A stretch of DNA of 26,979 nt from an uncultured Lachnospiraceae bacterium (GTDB lineage Bacteria > Bacillota > Clostridia > Lachnospirales > Lachnospiraceae). The first letter of the stretch is position 1. Each line of letters opens with the position of its first letter. The position numbers and the translations under genes were made by a program. The DNA lies in contig CAJUFU010000009.1 in assembly GCA_910585555.1 (NCBI GenBank), forward strand, positions 1 to 26,979, written 5' to 3'. Under the pieces are notes generated by a model that was not told the DNA's origin, searched no databases, and was given only the letters and a program-made list of their open reading frames with translations. Below are positions 24,171 to 26,979 of the stretch, piece after piece.

Positions 24171-24203
24171 CTCTATATTATAGAGTTCTCTGCCGTTTGT
24201 CAA
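24171..24203 (-). promoter_or_regulatory. Promoter with palindromic operator-like -10 region
   Basis: On the minus strand, a perfect TTGACA (24203-24198) is followed 15 bases later by TATAAT (24182-24177). The -10 box lies inside CTCTATATTATAGAG (24171-24185), a perfect 7-base palindrome around one central base. A repressor bound there would block the promoter. The coupled winged-helix protein is the obvious candidate. Confidence 0.55.
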
Positions 24204-24255
24204 TATAAATAAAAAGATTCTTGTTTGTTATTTGTCCGATACTTTTAAGATTTTC

Positions 24256-24284
24256 TTGCGTTCAGTCACAAAAAACTTTATAAT
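24256..24284 (+). promoter_or_regulatory. Promoter before the Rpn-tail small protein gene
   Basis: TTGCGT (24256-24261), a 17-base spacer and TATAAT (24279-24284). Transcription would start near 24291, inside or just after the GGAGGA at 24285-24290. If so, translation would more likely begin at ATG 24351. Confidence 0.5.
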
Positions 24285-24299
24285 GGAGGACGTTACGAG

Positions 24300-24530
24300 A
24301 TGGGGATTCTTACTGATATCCTGTTAGCAGAGAAAGGAGTGATACTGCATATGCTCTTAACAGAATATGACGAAAAGAAACATTTGAAACACACTTTTGA
24401 AGAAGGCCGTGAGGACCTCCTGAGAGAACAAATCTTTAAAAAACTGGCCAAAGGCAAACCCATTTCAGAAATTGCAGAAGAACTTGAGACGAATACCTCT
24501 GTCATTGAGCGTATCGTCTCCAAGCAATAG
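24300..24530 (+). CDS. Isolated C-terminal tail of an Rpn/PD-(D/E)XK family protein
   Basis: A 76-residue protein that resembles only the extreme C terminus of Rpn-family (PD-(D/E)XK) recombination-promoting nucleases and related transposase-like proteins: ILLAEKGVILHMLLTEYDEKKHLKHTFEEGREDLLREQIF, then a helical KLAKGKPISEIAEELETNTSVIERIVSKQ. The nuclease domain is absent, and nothing upstream encodes it. Two starts are possible: ATG 24300 behind GGAGGA (10-base spacing), or ATG 24351 behind AGAAAGGAG (11-base spacing, 59 residues). It has its own promoter and a strong terminator. It could be a decayed remnant or a free-standing small protein; the intact signals favour expression. Confidence 0.6.
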   Translation: MGILTDILLAEKGVILHMLLTEYDEKKHLKHTFEEGREDLLREQIFKKLAKGKPISEIAEELETNTSVIERIVSKQ

Positions 24531-24570
24531 TCAAGCAAACGCTGCCGCACTTCGCGCAAGCTTATTGTTA

Positions 24571-24604
24571 AAAACAGGCGGTGCATCCAAGCGCCGCCTG
24601 TTTT
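24571..24604. terminator. Strong bidirectional terminator
   Basis: AAAACAGGCGGTGC (24571-24584) pairs with GCGCCGCCTGTTTT (24591-24604) around an ATCCAA loop, a 14-base-pair stem with one wobble pair. T-runs follow on both strands. It separates the Rpn-tail gene (plus) from the oleate hydratase (minus). Confidence 0.85.
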
Positions 24605-24652
24605 TATTCCCCTTTTCCAGCAAAACTCTACCCCTATAGTATAGTTTGTATC

Positions 24653-26674
24653 TTACATTCCCTCTTTGATCACACCCTGATCGCGCATCACTTTCTCAAT
24701 CGCTGTCCCACTGATGAAATGAAGCAGAAGTTTCTTCATGGGATTCAGCGGCCCTAAGTTGATTTCAAGCGGAGACTTGCCATCCATCAGTTTCACACTG
24801 CTAGAAAGCAGTTCTCTGATATCGTAAACACTCCCCCACACTTCCGGTACGCCGCGGTCTACGCCCAACAGGCCATACACCGCCTCCATCGCTGTTCTTA
24901 CGGAATACTCTGTGGTAAAGACCGTATCTCTGGGAGTCTGCGCAAACTGGCCTAAGAAAGCAAAGTTTACACAGCCGTCAGGAATCACATCCGGACGGTC
25001 GCCTGCCGTTCTTGGCATGAAGAAGGCAGTGATATAAGGCATCATGGTCGGTACGCACACAGCGCTGTGCTCTGCCAGCTCTTCAATCTGCTCTTCCGGC
25101 ACGCCCAGATGGTAGAGCCATTCTTCGGTAATCTCTTTACCGGTACATTCTTTCATAGGCTTCTTCACATAATCACCTGGCACATCTGTAAAGAGACCAT
25201 ACACCCATACGCAGACCTGATCTTTATCCTGGTCTTTGAACTGTCCCTGCCTGTTAATCGTCCAGCTAAGCAACCATGCGGAATCCTGACAGCTCACGAT
25301 ACCGCCTGTGACCACCTTGCCGCTCTTAGGGTCACGTTTGCAGATATTTGTAATATAAGGAAGAATCTTATCATCCAAGGTGGTGACAGTGGCGGATTCC
25401 CAGTTGGTCTTGGCCACATCGGAGCAGAATTTCTCCGGCCGTCCGAAGGAAGGATCCTGCTTCGCAATATTCTTCCAGAGACTCCAGCAGCCGCTGGTTC
25501 GCACTTCCGCATCCCCGTTGGGCGCATGGTTCTGATCGCCGTAGATTGTACCCTCCGTGCAGCTTCCGTTGGTCACAAACACCAAGTCATTCTCGGTTAA
25601 CATAATTCCTTTCTCTACACCCTTAACCTTACATTCAATGGCTTTGGCAATTTTCTTATCTCCCTCGAACCCAAAGATCACATTGGTCACTTCCGTGTTG
25701 AACTGGAAGTCCACACCTGCTTCCTCCAAGTACTTCTGCATCGGCAGAATCAGGGAATCATACTGATTATATTTGGTAAACTTCAAGGCGCTGAAATCCG
25801 GCAGTCCGGCAATATGATGGATAAACCGCTGGAAGTAGAGCTTCATCTCCAATGCGCTGTGCCAATTCTCGAAAGCAAACATGGTACGCCAATACAGCCA
25901 GAACGTAGAATCAAACACTTCCTCATCAAACACATCTTCGATGGTCTTATCATAGAGATCTTCATCCTTCGTCATAAAGAGTTTCATAATCTCCATACAG
26001 CCCTTCTGGCTCAGATTAAACCTGCCATCCGTATGAGCGTCTTCCCCTCTGTTTTTCGTTGCCCTGCACAGAGAGTAGTTGGGGTCTTCTTTATTCAGCC
26101 AATAGTATTCATCCAGTACAGATACGCCCGGCGTTTCTATAGAAGGAATGCTGCGGAACAAATCCCACAGGCACTCGAAATGATTCTCCATCTCTCTGCC
26201 ACCGCGCATCACATAACCCCTGGTAGAATCATAGATACCGTCACAGGCGCCGCCTGCAATGTCCATAGCCTCTAAAATATGAATATGATCGCCGGGCATC
26301 TGTCCGTCCCGCACCAGGAAACATGCCGCCGCCAAAGAGGCCAGGCCGCTGCCAACGATATAAGCGTTCTTCTCCTCCACACCTTCCGGTTTCCGGGGCC
26401 TTGCAAAAGCCTCATAGTTACCATTGGTATAATAGATGCCCTTACTGTTCTTATCAAATCTGCCAAGCTCCGTGTTTCGATACTCTAAATCCGTGTAGGA
26501 TGTCTTTTTCACATGATTCTTTCCTGCGCTGTGTACTTTTTCTTTGATGCTTTTGCCCGTTCCCTGCGCCTTTCTTTCATCTGCCTGTTTATGATTCTTC
26601 GCCGCCAGTGCCACACCTGCACCTGCCGCTGCCACTGCCGCTACGCCCAGTCCGATACTTCTCTTGTCTGCCAT
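24653..26674 (-). CDS. ohyA: Oleate hydratase (MCRA family) with hydrophobic N terminus
   Basis: About 673 residues. The enzyme adds water to cis-9 double bonds of free fatty acids, turning oleate into 10-hydroxystearate, and needs FAD. The dinucleotide motif AYIVGSGLASLAAACFLV (about 104-121) followed by HILEAMDIAGGACDG is the FAD site; RGGREMENHFECLWDLF and the C-terminal CVNFAFLGQFAQTPRDTVFTTEYSVRTAMEAVY are family hallmarks. It is longer than many oleate hydratases because of an N-terminal extension with an Ala/Gly/Val-rich stretch (about 7-25), a possible membrane anchor, and a charged linker. I chose ATG 26674, 8 bases after AGAAAGGTGG. A TetR-type gene lies just upstream. Confidence 0.92.
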   Translation of the reverse strand: MADKRSIGLGVAAVAAAGAGVALAAKNHKQADERKAQGTGKSIKEKVHSAGKNHVKKTSYTDLEYRNTELGRFDKNSKGIYYTNGNYEAFARPRKPEGVEEKNAYIVGSGLASLAAACFLVRDGQMPGDHIHILEAMDIAGGACDGIYDSTRGYVMRGGREMENHFECLWDLFRSIPSIETPGVSVLDEYYWLNKEDPNYSLCRATKNRGEDAHTDGRFNLSQKGCMEIMKLFMTKDEDLYDKTIEDVFDEEVFDSTFWLYWRTMFAFENWHSALEMKLYFQRFIHHIAGLPDFSALKFTKYNQYDSLILPMQKYLEEAGVDFQFNTEVTNVIFGFEGDKKIAKAIECKVKGVEKGIMLTENDLVFVTNGSCTEGTIYGDQNHAPNGDAEVRTSGCWSLWKNIAKQDPSFGRPEKFCSDVAKTNWESATVTTLDDKILPYITNICKRDPKSGKVVTGGIVSCQDSAWLLSWTINRQGQFKDQDKDQVCVWVYGLFTDVPGDYVKKPMKECTGKEITEEWLYHLGVPEEQIEELAEHSAVCVPTMMPYITAFFMPRTAGDRPDVIPDGCVNFAFLGQFAQTPRDTVFTTEYSVRTAMEAVYGLLGVDRGVPEVWGSVYDIRELLSSSVKLMDGKSPLEINLGPLNPMKKLLLHFISGTAIEKVMRDQGVIKEGM

Positions 26675-26792
26675 AATAAGTTCCACCTTTCTTGAGATTA
26701 ACCGGCGAAATCTTATAATCAAACTCCGCCGCCATATGTTTTCTTGACTTGTTATGGTTATCATAAACACTTTTTTTATGCATTCCAATTTA

Positions 26793-26837
26793 CAAAAAGG
26801 GCCCTATGATAAAAAACTTATCATTCGGCCCTTTTTG
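26793..26837. terminator. Bidirectional terminator between the TetR-type gene and oleate hydratase
   Basis: CAAAAAGGGCC (26793-26803) pairs with GGCCCTTTTTG (26827-26837), and an inner ATGATAA/TTATCAT stem continues the hairpin. A/T-runs on both sides make it work in either direction. It ends the TetR-type gene just before the oleate hydratase leader. Confidence 0.85.
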
Positions 26838-26847
26838 TTAAGCTTCT

Positions 26848-26979
26848 TCACTTGTCTTCAAAATTATGAATTGACCGGGCAATATTACCGTGCAGCATAA
26901 TGCTCATTTTCTGCACAATCTCCTCATAATCCTGCTTCATACCGCGCTCAATCCAATCAAGCATTATGCCCACGAACCC
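26848..26979 (-). CDS. C-terminal end of a TetR-family regulator (partial)
   Basis: Only the last 43 residues lie in the window, ending in a TGA at 26850-26848. The sequence (VGIMLDWIERGMKQDYEEIVQKM, then MLHGNIARS) resembles the C-terminal ligand-binding domain of TetR/AcrR regulators, in which a Gly-(Leu/Ile)-(Val/Met)-x-x-Trp helix is common. No DNA-binding part can be seen, because the gene continues beyond the right edge. Its place upstream of the oleate hydratase, on the same strand, suggests it might control that gene in response to unsaturated fatty acids; this is inference. A strong terminator separates the two, so the hydratase needs its own promoter. Confidence 0.6.
   Translation of the reverse strand, partial: GFVGIMLDWIERGMKQDYEEIVQKMSIMLHGNIARSIHNFEDK

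Noticed and set aside
1..26979. CRISPR array, tRNA, rRNA, riboswitch or complete insertion sequence
   Set aside because: No regularly spaced repeats, cloverleaf sequences, conserved rRNA segments, recognisable riboswitch core or transposase with terminal repeats were seen.

Overview
The window looks like chromosomal DNA of an anaerobic gut Firmicute, most likely a Lachnospiraceae-type Clostridium relative. The grounds are moderate GC content, strong AGGAGG-type ribosome binding sites, short intergenic gaps, sigma-A-like promoters often with an extended TGn -10, and family content typical of that group: DUF4179 proteins, DUF6171, clostridial oleate hydratase, and an aldo/keto reductase with a ferredoxin-like tail. 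I see no rRNA, tRNA, CRISPR array, complete insertion sequence or prophage.

Layout, left to right. (1) 1-2577, minus strand: a membrane-tethered XRE regulator, an overlapping ECF sigma factor/DUF4179 pair, and a small cysteine-rich DUF6171 protein. (2) 2612-4999: a cytoplasmic GH51 arabinofuranosidase (minus), transcribed divergently from a class I glutamine amidotransferase of the peptidase C26 type (plus). (3) 4983-8072, minus: a compact three-gene operon of a degenerate-receiver winged-helix regulator, an NA37/YejK-type nucleoid-associated protein and a DUF2974 alpha/beta hydrolase. (4) 8176-12771: an unknown 129-residue protein, an AGCS amino acid:cation symporter, a chemoreceptor without an external sensor domain, and a MATE exporter. 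(5) 12869-14518, minus: a second DUF4179/ECF sigma pair whose sigma gene is broken by a single-base frameshift. (6) 14766-19102, minus: an iron-sulfur aldo/keto reductase, a GufA-like ZIP metal transporter, a Cache-domain chemoreceptor and a MmcQ/YjbR protein. (7) 19221-23020, plus: a nitrogen block of a DUF1538 internally duplicated membrane protein, a tandem PII-like protein and a GSI-beta-like glutamine synthetase. (8) 23103-24147, minus: a winged-helix regulator translationally coupled to a membrane protein. (9) 24300-26979: an isolated C-terminal tail of an Rpn/PD-(D/E)XK family protein, an oleate hydratase with a hydrophobic N terminus, and the 3' end of a TetR-type regulator running off the right edge.

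Three threads stand out. First, a DUF1538 membrane protein and a PII-like protein form a tight operon directly upstream of glutamine synthetase, which suggests a PII-gated transporter tied to nitrogen status. Second, there are two sigma/DUF4179 modules, one intact and one frameshifted, and the frameshifted one still has an ECF-type promoter-like sequence in front of it. Third, the pseudo-receiver/NA37/DUF2974 operon has no function I can name. All family assignments are by eye from protein sequence; no database search was run.
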